The position numbers and the translations under genes are program-made. This document shows, one piece after another, positions 1-10,668 of a stretch of DNA of 64,000 nt. The notes under the pieces are model-generated. The model did not search any database and was not told where the DNA came from. It worked only from the letters and a program-made list of their open reading frames with translations. This DNA is from Proteles cristata cristata (taxonomy: Eukaryota; Chordata; Mammalia; Carnivora; Hyaenidae). Numbering within the stretch: the first letter of the stretch is position 1; the number at the start of each line of letters is the position of its first letter. Location: assembly GCA_017311185.1 (NCBI GenBank), contig JAESUZ010005534.1:62001-126000 (forward strand), read 5' to 3'.

Positions 1-1110
1 AACTCTTCTTTCATGTTCCTGGATCAGTTTATCTCTTTTTTTCTCAGTTTATTCTTTTTCTATAATTGTGTCTTCTAAATCACTTATTCGCCTCTCTGCC
101 TCTTCAATCAGTGCATTGGATGCTTCCATTTTATTATGCATCTCATTTATAGCAGTTTTTAATTCAACACAACTATTTTTAAGCTCCATCGTCCTTATAG
201 CAATAGTTTCTTTGATGTCTTCCTTGCCTTTTTCAAGCCCAGCGATTAATTTTATGACTATTTTTCTAAATTCTTGCTCAGTTATGTTGCTTATATCTTT
301 TTGAGCAGTTCTTTAGCTGTCATTTGTTCCTGGAAATTCTTTGGAAGAGAGTTCTGTTTCGTTATTTTGATTATTTCTGTCTCTTGTTAGTTTTAAAAGC
401 TTATTATGCACTCTGCCTCTGAGGGTGCTACTGTATTAAAGAGGGCTCTTTGACTGTCCGGGGCTTATCTGTTTAGGAAGTGTTCTTTGAATGGTGTCTC
501 TTGGTCTTTCTTGTTGAGACTTTGGTTACTTTATTTCCCTACTAGTATTGGTATTTGGGACTCTCCAGCATGTGTGCTTTGGCTTGTTACTTGAGGTAGT
601 CCTGGAAAAGATAACAGACAGGCAACCACACAGGGAACAAAGGTACACAAATGCACAGACAAATACAACAAACACGCACACCAAAAAGGAAAAAGAAAAA
701 GAAAAAAAAGAAGGGACAAGAAAACAAAACAAAACAAAAAAAAAAACAAAACAAAACAGAAAAAAATGAGGATGGAGGGAAGAAAAATAATAAAGATAGA
801 AATTAATAAAAAATAAAGAAGAAAAGAAAAGAAGAAAAGAAAAAAAAACCCAAAAGCCAAAGGACAGTCTAAAGGCATAAAACCAGAATTCCAGCTACAA
901 ATAAAGAGCCAGGTGTATGCAGTACTGGTGGAAGGGCATATACACAGAGAGAAATGACAGGGCTGGGAGGAAGTGAAATTGGAAATGAAAGGACCAGGCA
1001 GAGACACAAAGCGGCTTGATTCAGAGGAGAAATCGTAGAATATGTTTAGAGGTGAGGAGAAAGAAACGAAAATGTTACTCAGAGAAACTATATAATCTGA
1101 TTACTCCAGA

Positions 1111-1142
<32 letters not shown>

Positions 1143-1237
1143 TAAAAAGGTAGCAGTGGAGGTGTAGAATGTATATCTAGAGACTGGATTAAATCTGACT
1201 GTTTAAGCAAACCAGTGACCAGAGTGTCCTAACCAGC
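1..1237 (-). mobile_element. L1-A, first part: ORF1 N-terminus and inner 5'UTR
   Basis: This is the head of a minus-strand L1 whose body lies left of the window. Bases 1-323 read on the minus strand as the N-terminal coiled-coil part of ORF1p. They align by eye with the ORF1 of L1-B at about 6360-6690. The first ATG in this frame is at 323-321; the more upstream start seen in relatives is ATA here (near 368-366). Bases 340-1237 match the inner 5'UTR of L1-B (6750-7510), including the antisense block with ttgaggtagtcctgg. A (GA)n tract at about 1113-1142 is local. The match stops at about 1237 and resumes at about 8600, so the element was split by later insertions. Confidence 0.88.
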
Positions 1238-1721
1238 ACAGTGGAGGGTTACGAATGAGAAATGAAACAAGGTGATTATTGAAGGGACCACCAAAGGATG
1301 AATAGAAGCGAGGCAAGATTTTATTTATGGCTGAGCCAAACCTGATCTCCTGATCTCATGGAGAAATGCAGAGAAAGACCCAAAACAAAGGTGGCAGTGA
1401 GCTTATATGGACCTCAGTAAGTTGGAATATGTCATAATTTAGTTAACCAATTACATTCTACATCATACTTTGGTAACCAATTGCATTGTGACACTCAGGT
1501 GTTAGTTTTGGCAGAGGCCTATCAATTTTAAGCTCTGTGTCTTCAAATGACCAACTGTAATTAGACATTTGAGAAGCCATGGGGTAGTGACTACATGACA
1601 GACCATCAGGGTAGAATGGTGACGTGGTGTTTTGTAAACTTACATACTGGGACTGGGTGTGGTCAGCCAGAAAGGGGAAGTACGAGCTTGCCAAGTGGAT
1701 ATAGAGAAGCAGAAATAACGT
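1238..1721 (-). mobile_element. Probable ERV solo LTR, larger part (split by L1-B)
   Basis: This stretch has no counterpart in the L1-B 5'UTR although both flanks do, so it is an insertion into L1-A. On the minus strand it has an LTR-like order: two CCAAT-type boxes (antisense accaattacatt and accaattgcatt at about 1446 and 1479), a TATA-like cttatatgg (tataag on the minus strand) at about 1402-1410, then AATAAA (antisense at 1320-1325) about 80 bases downstream. The rest, about 85 bases, continues after L1-B at 8517. Clear TG...CA ends and a target duplication were not resolved, although acagtg occurs near both candidate ends. LTR is the best reading; family not assigned. Confidence 0.5.
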
Positions 1722-1730
1722 GTTAGTATT
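1722..1730. repeat. Target-site duplication of L1-B, 3' copy
   Basis: The 9-mer gttagtatt here is repeated exactly at 8508-8516. On the minus strand the pre-insertion site would read tt/aaatactaac, which fits the L1 endonuclease preference. It lies beside the A-rich tail of L1-B (t-rich on the plus strand). Confidence 0.75.
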
Positions 1731-1953
1731 ATTTTTTGTTTATTTTTAAAAATTTTTAGAGTTTATTGTCAAGTTGGTTTCCATATAACACCCGGTGCTC
1801 ATCCCCACAAGAGCCCTCCTCCATGCCCATCTGCTCCCTACCTCCCACACCCATGAGTCCTCAGTTTGTTGTCAGCATTCAAGAGTCTCTCATGGTTTGT
1901 CTCTCTCCCTTTCCCCCAACATTTCTCCCCTTCTTCTCCCCCATGGATCTCCT

Positions 1954-4900
1954 TTAAGTTCCTCCCAAACTTCCTATACGTGCAAACATATGGTATTTGT
2001 CCTTTTCTGCCTGACTTATTTCGCTCAGGACAACACCCTCAAGTTCCATCCAGGTTCCTACACATGGCAAGATTTCATTCTTTTTCATTGCCATGTAGTG
2101 CTCCATCGTATAGATAAACCACATCTTCTTGATCCATTCGTCCGTTGATGGACACTTAGGTTCATTCCATGTTTTAGCTACTGTTGAGAGTACTGCTATG
2201 AACATTGGGGTACATGTGCTCATATGCATCAGCATTTCTGTATCCCTTGGGTAAATTCCTAGCAGTGCTATTGCTGGGTCATAGGGGAGTTCCATTGTTA
2301 GTTTTCTGAGGAACCTCCACACTGTTTTCCAGAGGGGCTGTACCAGTTGACATTCCCACCAACAGTGTAGGAGGGTGCCCGTTTCTCCACATCCTCGCCA
2401 GCATCTAGAGTTCTCCGATTTGCTCATTTTAGCCACTCTGACTGGCGTGAGGTGGTATCTCAGTGTGGTTTTGATTTGTATTTTCCTGATGAGGAGGGAT
2501 GCTGAGCATCGTTTCATGTGTCTGTTGGCCATCTGGATGTCCTCTTTGGAGAAGTGTCTGTTCATATCTTCTGCCCATTTCTTCACTGGGTTGTTTGTTT
2601 TTCGGGCGTGTAGTTTGGTGAGTTCCTTATAGATTCTGGATATTAACCCTTTATCTGATATGTCATTTGAAAGTATCTTTTCCCATTCCGTTGGTTGCCT
2701 ATTAGTTTTCTGGGTTGTTTCCTTGGCTGTGCAGAAGCTTTTAATCTTGATGAGGTCCCAATCATTTATTTTTGCTCTTGATTCCCTTGCTTTTGGGGAT
2801 ATGTCAAGTAAGAAGTTGCTGCGGTGGAGGTCAAGGAGGTTGTTTCCTGCTTTCTCCTCTAGGGTGTTGATAGTTTCCTGTCTCACGTTCAGGTCCTTTA
2901 TCGATTTTGAGTTTATTTTTGTGCATGGTGTGAGAAAATGATCTAGTTTCATTCTTCTGCATGTTGCTGTCCAGTTCTCCCAACACCATCTGTTAAAAAG
3001 GCTGTCTTTTTCCCATTGGATATTCTTTCCTGCTTTGTCAAAGATTAGTTAGCTGTGTACTTTTGGATCCACTTCTGAGTTCTCAAGTCTGTTCCAATGG
3101 TCTATGTGTCTGTTTTTGTGCCAATACCATACTGTCCTGATGATGACAGCTTTGTAGTAGAGGTTAAATTCTGGGATGGTGATACCTCCCGTTTTGGTTT
3201 TATTTTTCAGGATTACTTTACCTATTCGGGATCTTTTGTGATTCCATACAAATTTGAGAATGCTTTGTTCTAGTTTTGAGAAGTATGCTGGTGCAATTTT
3301 GATTGGAATTGCATTGAATGTGTAGATAGCTTTGGGTAGTAATGACATCTTAACTATATTTATTCTTCCTACCCATGAGCATGGAAGGTTTTTCCATTTC
3401 TTTGTGTCTTCTTCAATGCCCTTCATAAGTTTTCTATAGTTTTCATCATAGAGATCTCTAGTATCCTTGGTTAGGTTTATTCCTAGGTATTTTATGTTTT
3501 TTTGTGCAATTGTGAATGGGATCAGTTTCTTGATTTCTCTTTCTGTTGCTTCATTGTTGGTGTATAAAAATGCAACTGACTTCTGTACGTTGATTTTGTA
3601 CCCTGCAACTTGGCTGAATTCTTGGATCAGTTCTAGTAAGCTTCTGGTGGAGTCTGTCGGGTTTTCTATGTAGAGTATCATGTCATCTGTGAAGAGTGAA
3701 AGTTTGACTTCCTCTTTGCCAACTCTGATTCCTTGAATTTCCTTTTGTTGTCTGATGGCTGATGCTAGGACTCCCAGCACTATGTTAAACAACAGTGGTG
3801 AGGGTGGACATCCCTGTCATGTTCCTGATCTCAGGGGGAAAGCTCTCAGTTTTTCCCCGTTGAGGATGATGTTAGCTGAAGGCTTCTCATAGATGGCTTT
3901 GATGGTGTTTAAGTAGATTCCTTATATCCCGACTTTCTCTAGAGTCTTTTTAAGAAGGGATGCTGTATTTTGTCAAATGAGTTTTCTGCATCTATTGACA
4001 GGATCATATGGTTTTTATCTTTTCTTGATGTGATCTATCACATTGATTGATTTGTGAATGTTGAACCAGCCCTGTAACCGAGGAATGAACCCCACTTGAT
4101 CTTGGTGGGTAATTCTTTTTATGTGCTGCTGGATTCGATTTGCAAGGATCTTGTTGAGGATTTTTGCATCTGTATTCATCAAGGATATTGGCCTGTAGTT
4201 CTCGTTTTTTGCTGGATCTCTGTCTGGCTTGGGAATCAGAGTGATGCTGGCTTCATGAAATGAGTCCAGGAGTTTTCTTTCAGTTTCTATTTTTTGGAAT
4301 AGGTTGAGAAGAATTGGGATTAATTCTGTTTTAAATGTCTGGTAGAATTCCCCAGGGAAGCCATTAGGTCCAGGGCTCTTATTTGTTGGGAGGTGTCTGA
4401 GAACTGATTCGATTTCTTCACTCTTTATGGGTGTGTTCAAGGTTTCTATTTCTTCCTGTGTGAATTTTGGTAGTGAGTATGTGTTTAGGAATTTATCCAT
4501 TTCTTTTAAGTTGTCCAATTTGTTGGTATATAATTTTTCATAGTATTCCCTGATAATTGCTTGTATTCCTGAGGGGTTAGTTGTTATAAGTTTATTTTCA
4601 TTCATAATTTTGTCAGTTTCCGTGATCTCTCTTTTCTTTTTGAGAATCCGGCTAGAGGTTTGTCAATTTTGTTTATTTTTTCAAAATACCAACTCTTGGT
4701 TTCATGGATCTGTTCAATTGTTTCTTTGGTCTCTATGTTGTTTATTTCTGCTCTAAATTTTACTATTTCTATTCTTCTACTGGGTTTAGGGCGTTCTTGT
4801 TGCTCTGCCCCCAAGACCTTTAGGTGAGCTGGTAGATTTTGGACTTGTAATTTTTCTAATCTCTTGACATAGGCCTGGAGAGCATTGTACGTTCCTCTTA

Positions 4901-5795
4901 GGACTGCCTTTGCTGCATCCCATAGATTTTGGATTGTTGTGTTTTCATTTTCAGTTGTTTCCATATATTTTTTAATTTCATCTCTAATTGCCTGATTGGC
5001 CCATGCATTCTTTAGTAGGGTGTGTTTTTAAGCTCCATGTTTTTGTAGGTTTTCCAGACTTCTTCCTATAATTGATTTCAAGTTTCAAAGCATTGTGATC
5101 TGACAGTGTGCTGGGTATGATCTCAATTCTTTTGTATTTTGAGGGCTGCTTTATGTCCCAGTATGTGATCTATCTTGGAGAATGTGCCACGCGCACTTGA
5201 GGAGAAAGTAAATTCCCTGGCCTCAGGATGTAAAGTTCTAAATATATCCGTCAGATCCATCTGGTCCAATGTGTCTTTCAAGTCCATTATATCTTTACTG
5301 ATTTTCTGTCTGGTTGACCTATCCATTGCTGTAAGCGGAGTAGTAAAGTCCCCTGCTATTAGCACATTCTTATCCATAAACTTGTTTCTGTTTGTGATTA
5401 ATTGTTTTAGATATTTAGGTGCTCTCATATTCGGTACGTAGATGTTTATGATAGTTAGTTCTTCCTGATGGATGGATCTTGTAATTATTATGTAGTGTCC
5501 TTCTTCATCCCTTGTTACCGTCTTTACATTAAAGTCCAGTTTGTCTGATATAAGTATAGCTACTCAGGCTTTCTTTTGATTTCCTGTAGCATGATATATA
5601 TTTCTCCATCCCCTTACTTTTAATCTGAAGGTATCTTCCAGTCCAAAATGAGTTTCTTGTAGACAGCATAAAGATGGATTTTTTTTTTTACCCATTCTGC
5701 TACCCTATGTCTTTTGATTGGAGTATTAAGCCCATTTACATTCAGTGTTATTATTGAAATATGTGGATTTAGAGTCTTTGTATCTTTGTAAGGTT
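1954..5795 (-). pseudogene. L1-B ORF2 (endonuclease-reverse transcriptase), degraded
   Basis: The reading frame survives as several minus-strand pieces. About 5795-5123 is the APE-type endonuclease, with GDF and DHILGH segments. 4964-4602 is the linker. 4605-4015 is the start of the reverse transcriptase ([15 protein letters not shown], then [23 protein letters not shown]). 3792-3049 is the RT core, with FTDDM in place of the usual FADDM metal-binding motif. 2952-1954 is the C-terminal segment with the conserved [18 protein letters not shown] cysteine region, ending at a natural stop. Total span, about 1,280 codons, is normal for L1 ORF2. Multiple frameshifts and the Ala-to-Thr change at the catalytic motif make it a pseudogene. 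Confidence 0.9.
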
Positions 5796-5845
5796 CATGT
5801 TTGTGGTGGTGTCTCTGGTATCTTTGTGCCTTGCAACCTTTCCTT

Positions 5846-6742
5846 CAGAGCATCCCCCTCAGGATTTCTTGCAGGGCTGGCTTCGTGGTGACAAATTCTT
5901 TCAATTTCTGTTTATTTGGAAAGGTTTTTATCTCTCCTTCTGTTCTATTTTGAATGCCAGGTTTGCTGGATAGAGGATTCTTGGCTGCATATTTTTACTG
6001 TTCATCACATTGAAGATCTCCTTCCATTGCTTTCTGGCCTTCCAAGTTTCAGTAGATAGGTCTGTCACCACTCTGATAGGTTTCCCTTTGTATGCGAGGG
6101 CACTTTTCTCCCTAGCTGCTTTCAAAATTCTCTTTTTGTCCTTGTATTTGGCCATTTTTGCTATGATATGCCGTGCAGAAGATCGATTGAAATTACATCT
6201 GAGGGTAGTCCTCTGAGCCTCTTGTATTTCAACATTTACTTTCTTCCCCAGGTCGGGGAAGTTCTCTGCTATAATTTGTTCCAGGACTCCTTCAGCACCA
6301 TTCCCTCTCTCTTCCTCTTCTGGGATTTCTATGATTCGGATATTGTTGCGTTTGACCATATCGCTGAGCTCTCGAACTCTACTCTCATGTTCCTCAATCA
6401 GTTTGTGTCTTTTTTTGTCAGCTTCTTGTTTTTCTATAATGGTGTCTTCTAAATCACTTATTCTCCTTTTTGCCTCTTCAATCCGTGCATTGGAGGCCTC
6501 TAATCTATTATGTATCTCATTTATCGCATTTTTAAATTCTTCATGCCCATTTTTATTTTCCATTTTGTCTGTAGCCATAGTGTCTTTGATATCCCTTATG
6601 CTTTGTTCAAGCCCAGCTATTAATTTTATGATTATTATTCTAAAATCTTGTTTAGTTATGCTGCTGATATCTGTTTTGAGCAGTTCATTAGCTGTCATTT
6701 TTCTTGGAGTTTCTTTGGAGGACAGCTCTTTCGTTTCGTCAT
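5846..6742 (-). pseudogene. L1-B ORF1 (RNA-binding chaperone), frameshifted
   Basis: A 256-residue open frame at 6698-5928 carries the typical ORF1p layout: an N-terminal coiled coil rich in E, K, N and R (roughly residues 25-115), an RRM beginning at IRIIEIPEEEERG, and a C-terminal domain with AAREKSALAYKGKPIRV. The likely original start is near 6742, in another frame, so an indel in an A-run separates it from the open part. A second frameshift near 5940 moves the last residues out of frame. The family product forms trimers that coat L1 RNA in the cytoplasm. Confidence 0.88.
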
Positions 6743-6980
6743 TTTAGTTAGCTTTCGGGATATTCTTAGTTTTAAAGACTTGTTATGCTCTCTGCACCTA
6801 TGAGCGCTGCTGTATCCAAGAAGTCTCTTTGACTGTCCAGGGTCTTTCTTTTCAGAAAGTGTTTTTTGAATGGTATCCCTTGGTCTCTCTTGTTTGGACC
6901 TTGGTTATTTTATTTTCCTGCTAGTAGTGATATTTGGGACTCTCCACTTTGTGTACCCTGGCTTATTTCTTGAGGTAGTC

Positions 6981-7700
6981 CTGGAGAAGAAAACAGACAG
7001 ACAAACACGCAGGGAGCAGGAGCACACAAACGCACAGACAAATTCAACTAACATGCAAACCGAGAGGGAAAACGAAAAAAATTAAGAGAAAAGACAGAGG
7101 AGGGAAGGCGTAAAATAAGAAATGAAAAAATACATAAAAAGGTCAAAAAGGAGAAAAGAAAAAGAAAAAAGAAGAAACCCAATGGACAAAGAACCACTTA
7201 AAGTATATAACCAGATTTCCCAGCTACAGATAAATCCCGTGTGTATGCAGTGCTGGTTGAAGAGAACAGAGAGAGAAGCCAGGGCGGGGGTGAAGCAAAA
7301 TTGGAAGTAGAATGAACAGGCAGAAGGGATAAGGAGCTTTTTTCAAAGAGCTAAAGGGTGGGATATGGTTGGATAGTTGATAGAAGGACGCTGGTGTTAT
7401 CCAGAGAAACTATCGTCTAATTAATCCTGAGATAAAGAGATGAGAATGTCTGTAGGTGTAGAATTTATATCTACAGAATGGACTAGTTGTGACTGTTTAA
7501 GCAAGCCGGTTACCAAAGTTAATCAGGTCAGTGTTCCGGGAAAAAGGGTAAAAAAAAAAAAAAAAAAAAAGAGGAGGCGTGCTGCTCTCTAGCAGGGATG
7601 GGCGGTTTGTGATCCAATGAGTCAGGCGGGAGTTCTGCCTTAGTGGTTGTGGGGAGGAGAGTGGCGGTTCACCAGTCCCTTCTTGAACCAAGTGCTGCAC
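6981..7700 (-). other. Predicted 5'UTR intron in L1-B
   Basis: On the minus strand a donor (gcgag/gtgcag, cut between 7701 and 7700) and an acceptor (pyrimidine tract ending cttctccag/gactac, cut between 6981 and 6980) bracket 720 bases. Joining the two sides gives, on the plus strand, ttgaggtagtc followed by ctcgcttttttgggtg. This is almost exactly the junction found in L1-E at 35367/35368. Prediction rests on the splice-site look and that comparison; no RNA evidence is available. Confidence 0.6.
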
Positions 7701-8483
7701 CTCGCTTTTTTGGGTGTGTAAACTCCCCATGCCGCATGAGTCGTGCTCTTTAACCGAGGCCAAGCTAGTTTATGCGAGCCCAACTGAAATTGGGGTAGAC
7801 ACAGCCTCGCAATCCCGTCAGGGCAATTCCTAGCCTCTTGCCTCGCCCTGGGGGTGGAACCAGAAGCTGCTGCTCCCATTCCTCCAGGTCGGGTTGGCGA
7901 GCATGGGCGAGGGCTTGTCTGCAGGGCGCGTCTGTCCCTCTGGAGAGAGGGAAACCAGGTCCCTCTGTGTCTCGTCACCCGAAACACGAACTCGCAGGCA
8001 AATCTCCCAGTTTTAAGCCTTTCGCCTTCCCTCTAAAGTTCCAGCCAGCTTGGAGCATGAAGGTCCGCGCATGGCTCCTCTAGGAATCAAGCTGCACCAG
8101 GAGTACTAAGGAACAAAGGAGCGGTGCCCGCCCAGTGCAGCCGCTCCGGGACAAGTCGGCACTCAGGGATTTGGCGTGCCCGGTCCTGTGCCCTGAGCGG
8201 AGGTTTTTCTGTTTCCCAGCGGCAGACACCATATCTTGAGTAGTTTCAGACTCTCTCTTTTTCCCCTCTCACTCCCCACAGAGGGGGATCGCCTGGTCCC
8301 TCCAGTCTCTGATCCCTGCCCGATTTTATCTTTCCCAGTTCGCACTCACATTAGAAGTCTTTCTCAGTGGATTCTGCATCCTTTCTCTCCCAATCTCTTG
8401 GGTTCTGTAAGGTTTCCTATGGCTTTAGATCTTTTCGATGTGAGATGTGGGGGCAAGTTCAATGCACAGAGCTACCTACTTCT

Positions 8484-8493
8484 CCGCCATCTT
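8484..8493 (-). promoter_or_regulatory. YY1-type site at L1-B 5' end
   Basis: Minus strand reads aagatggcgg about 15 bases inside the element's 5' end. In human L1 the same motif at the same place directs correct transcription starts. The site is intact here; L1-A has accatctt at 9521-9529 with one change. Confidence 0.7.
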
Positions 8494-8507
8494 GTCCCTA
8501 CCCGCAC

Positions 8508-8516
8508 GTTAGTATT
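8508..8516. repeat. Target-site duplication of L1-B, 5' copy
   Basis: gttagtatt, identical to 1722-1730, directly outside the 5' end of L1-B. Confidence 0.75.
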
Positions 8517-8600
8517 TAACTGTGCTTGAGGTTAACCTACAACAAGAAACGGGAGAGTATATCTGAATAGAAAGAATTATCTAGAATTAATCATGACAGT
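8517..8600 (-). mobile_element. Probable ERV LTR, remaining part (U3 start)
   Basis: About 85 bases after L1-B that, like 1238-1721, have no match in the L1-B 5'UTR. Read on the minus strand it would be the beginning of the LTR (candidate start tgtcatgatt). The inner edge against L1-A is approximate. Confidence 0.4.
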
Positions 8601-9535
8601 GCATCCATGTTGGTCTTTCCCAGGGCTCTGGTAAAAGAGAGCAGCTCTTTAGCGAGATTGACTTGGTTTGGTGTAGGCAGGTCATAGCCTCCACTGTGTC
8701 CTTCTGGCTGCTCCCTGAGGTCCCACCTTGGTGGTTGTGGGGGGAAAAATCAAGTCGCCCCAGTCCCTTCTCAAACCAAGCATTGAAAATTACTCCTTTG
8801 GGTCCAATCTCCCTGTGCTATTGGCGTAGCCAAGGTGGGCTGTGTTCTATGCTCCACGTCCCCTCTCTTTTCCATGTCCCAGTCTGCACACTTTATTGAT
8901 ACCGCCTGAAACACAGTCTCACAAGTCGCTGCTTCCCTGCTGCTGCCTGCGGTTGAGCGGGGGTGGGGGACTGGGAGTGGGGAGGGTGTGGGGGTGGTGC
9001 AGCCTCAGATCCGCCAGGGTCAAGTGGTGGCACAGCCTGGGATAGGCCGCCTCCATGCTGCCGGGGGATCAAGGCGGGGGAATTCGGCCTCATGCCCGCA
9101 GCATCTGCCTTGCTGAGGATGATGCTGGGAGCACAGCAGAGCAATTTTTCTTGGCTCCCTCTGGGACCGGGGACACCTAGTTCAAAGTCAGCACCCCAGC
9201 TAGAATTAAAAACACTCTTTCCAAGCTGAGGTTTTTCTCTTCTCCAGGGACAGTTCTATGAGCTTTTTCAGCTGCTCTTTCTTTTCCCCTCGACTCACCA
9301 CAGCTGCCTGTGAGCCAGGCTCTCTCCACTCCCTCCATGTCTCAGGTCCCAGCCTGCTTTTATCTTCCCCAGTTCGCACTCAGGCACTTATGAGGTTGCC
9401 TTCCCAGTGTACGCTGTCTCTTTCTCTTCCCAAATTCCTATGGCTCAGTGTCCTATGGCTTCAGGCCTTCTCTGTTTGAAAGATGGGAGCAAGCGAAATG
9501 CATGGGGCTCCCTACTTCTCCACCATCTTGCCCCC
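8601..9535 (-). mobile_element. L1-A, outer 5'UTR and 5' end
   Basis: This resumes the 5'UTR of L1-A after the LTR and L1-B. It aligns with 7600-8507 of L1-B: shared blocks include gtggttgtgggg, ccagtcccttct and tcccagttcgcactca. The end at about 9520-9529 has antisense ccaccatctt, a one-base variant of the YY1 site, showing that L1-A was also a 5'-complete insertion. GC content is well above that of the DNA to the right. Confidence 0.85.
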
Positions 9536-9545
9536 CATCCCTATT

Positions 9546-9979
9546 TGCTATAACAAATGATCACAAACTTATTGGCTTAAGCAACACAAATTTATTATCT
9601 TACAGTTATAATAAGTCTGAAATAAGTTTCACTAGGGTAAAAATCAAGATGTTGGCATGGCTATATTTATTTTGGAAACTCTAGGGGAGAATACATTTCC
9701 TTGTCTTTTCCAGCTTTTGTAGGCCACCGATATACCTTGGCATGTGGTCCTGCAATCACTCTTGACCTGTTTTCATAATTGCATCCCTGACTCTATCCCT
9801 GACCCTTTTGTTTTCTTAGGGACCCTTGTGATTACATTGGGCCCACTCAGATAATCCAAACCATTGTCCTCATCTTTAAATCACATCTCAAAATCCCTTT
9901 TGCCATGTAGTAAAATATATTCATAGTTCCAGGGTTAGCATGTGAACATGTTTGGGGAGAGGCATTATTCTGTCTACCA
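9546..9979 (+). mobile_element. MLT1-type LTR (ERVL-MaLR)
   Basis: Begins tgctataacaaatgatcaca and ends with ctgtctacca, giving TG...CA ends. Internal blocks agree with the MLT1 consensus as I remember it: ttggcttaagcaacacaaat, ctctaggggagaat, ccttgtgattacattgggcc, cttttgccatgtag. Shortened relative to the family (about 434 bases). It is an old relic without an internal region, and directly abuts the L1-A 5' end. Confidence 0.8.
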
Positions 9980-10446
9980 TAGCTTATGTGTTATTCAAGA
10001 CGTAAAAATGTAGTGGTCTAACATGAATATCCTGTATTTAGATATTCAGATTTTGATAATGGTGCAAGGTGATTTTCCAGTCACCCATTAAAAGTGATAG
10101 GAAATTTATCTTAAGACACTGATAGTTGAATATTTCAATTAATTTTGACAATTATAATAGCAGTTTAAAGGGAAGAACTGTTCCATAATTTAGTATTGTT
10201 TGTTAACTAGATACAATCAAATATTTCTAATTATTTACTAATTAATCTTCAGCCTTTTGTTCCACACATATTTTAAATAATTAATTGTAAAAGTGTTACT
10301 TATTGTGTATTTCAAGAGTTTTATGCAATTACATGGCCTGGGATTGCCTGAGAACAAAATAACTTTGTCTCAGAATAGTAAAAGATAAATCATGCACATT
10401 TTCCTTTCTGTTTCAAAAGAAAGAGATACTTCATTTTCTTTTTTAA
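9980..10446. other. AT-rich single-copy sequence
   Basis: No repeat, reading frame or structured element recognised. Confidence 0.5.
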
Positions 10447-10668
10447 TGTTGTTTTTTTTTTTTAATTTTGAAAGAGAAGAGATAGAGTGCAAGCTAGGTA
10501 GGGACATTCAAAGACTGAGAGAGAGAGAATCCCGATTACGCTCTGCAATGTCAGAACAAAGCCCGACGCAAGACTTGAACTCATGAAACACGAGATCTGC
10601 TTTAGATCTGAGCCTAAATCAGGCACAGGCATTGGCTGTTTAACCAAATGATCCACCCATCCACCCAT
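10447..10668 (-). mobile_element. Old carnivore tRNA-Lys SINE
   Basis: T-rich tail at left, GA-rich tract (antisense CT), then cccgacgcaagacttgaact and taaccaaatgatccaccca, which are degenerate forms of the antisense SINE body and tRNA-derived head. Strongly diverged, so an older insertion. Confidence 0.75.

Larger units (their letters stand above)
1731..8507 (-). mobile_element. L1-B: nearly full-length feliform L1
   Basis: A LINE-1 of about 6.78 kb on the minus strand. In sense order it has a 5'UTR (8507 to about 6745), ORF1 (about 6742-5846), ORF2 (about 5795-1954), a 3'UTR with the carnivore gatgagcaccgggtgttat motif (antisense at about 1788-1806) and an A-rich tail (about 1731-1757). 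It is flanked by gttagtatt on both sides. The 5' end carries the YY1-type aagatggcgg expected of a complete L1. Both ORFs are broken by frameshifts and stops, so it cannot move autonomously. It is inserted in the LTR that itself sits in L1-A. Confidence 0.93.
6745..8507 (-). promoter_or_regulatory. L1-B 5'UTR with internal promoter
   Basis: About 1.76 kb of GC-richer, CpG-containing sequence upstream of ORF1, the position of the internal Pol II promoter in L1 elements. The outermost end has antisense ccgccatctt at 8484-8493, a YY1-type site. The plus strand has an A-run at about 7550-7570. Its order matches L1-A (1-1237 plus 8600-9535). L1-E lacks the middle third. Confidence 0.8.

Noticed and set aside
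68..304. 78-codon plus-strand open frame
   Set aside because: It is the antisense of L1-A ORF1; the same shadow frame appears opposite L1-B ORF1.
6331..6747. 138-codon plus-strand open frame
   Set aside because: Antisense shadow of L1-B ORF1; leucine- and serine-rich because the opposite strand codes a charged coiled coil.
7640..9229. Several GC-rich open frames on both strands
   Set aside because: They overlap each other inside L1 5'UTRs and show no domain; long frames are expected by chance in GC-rich sequence.
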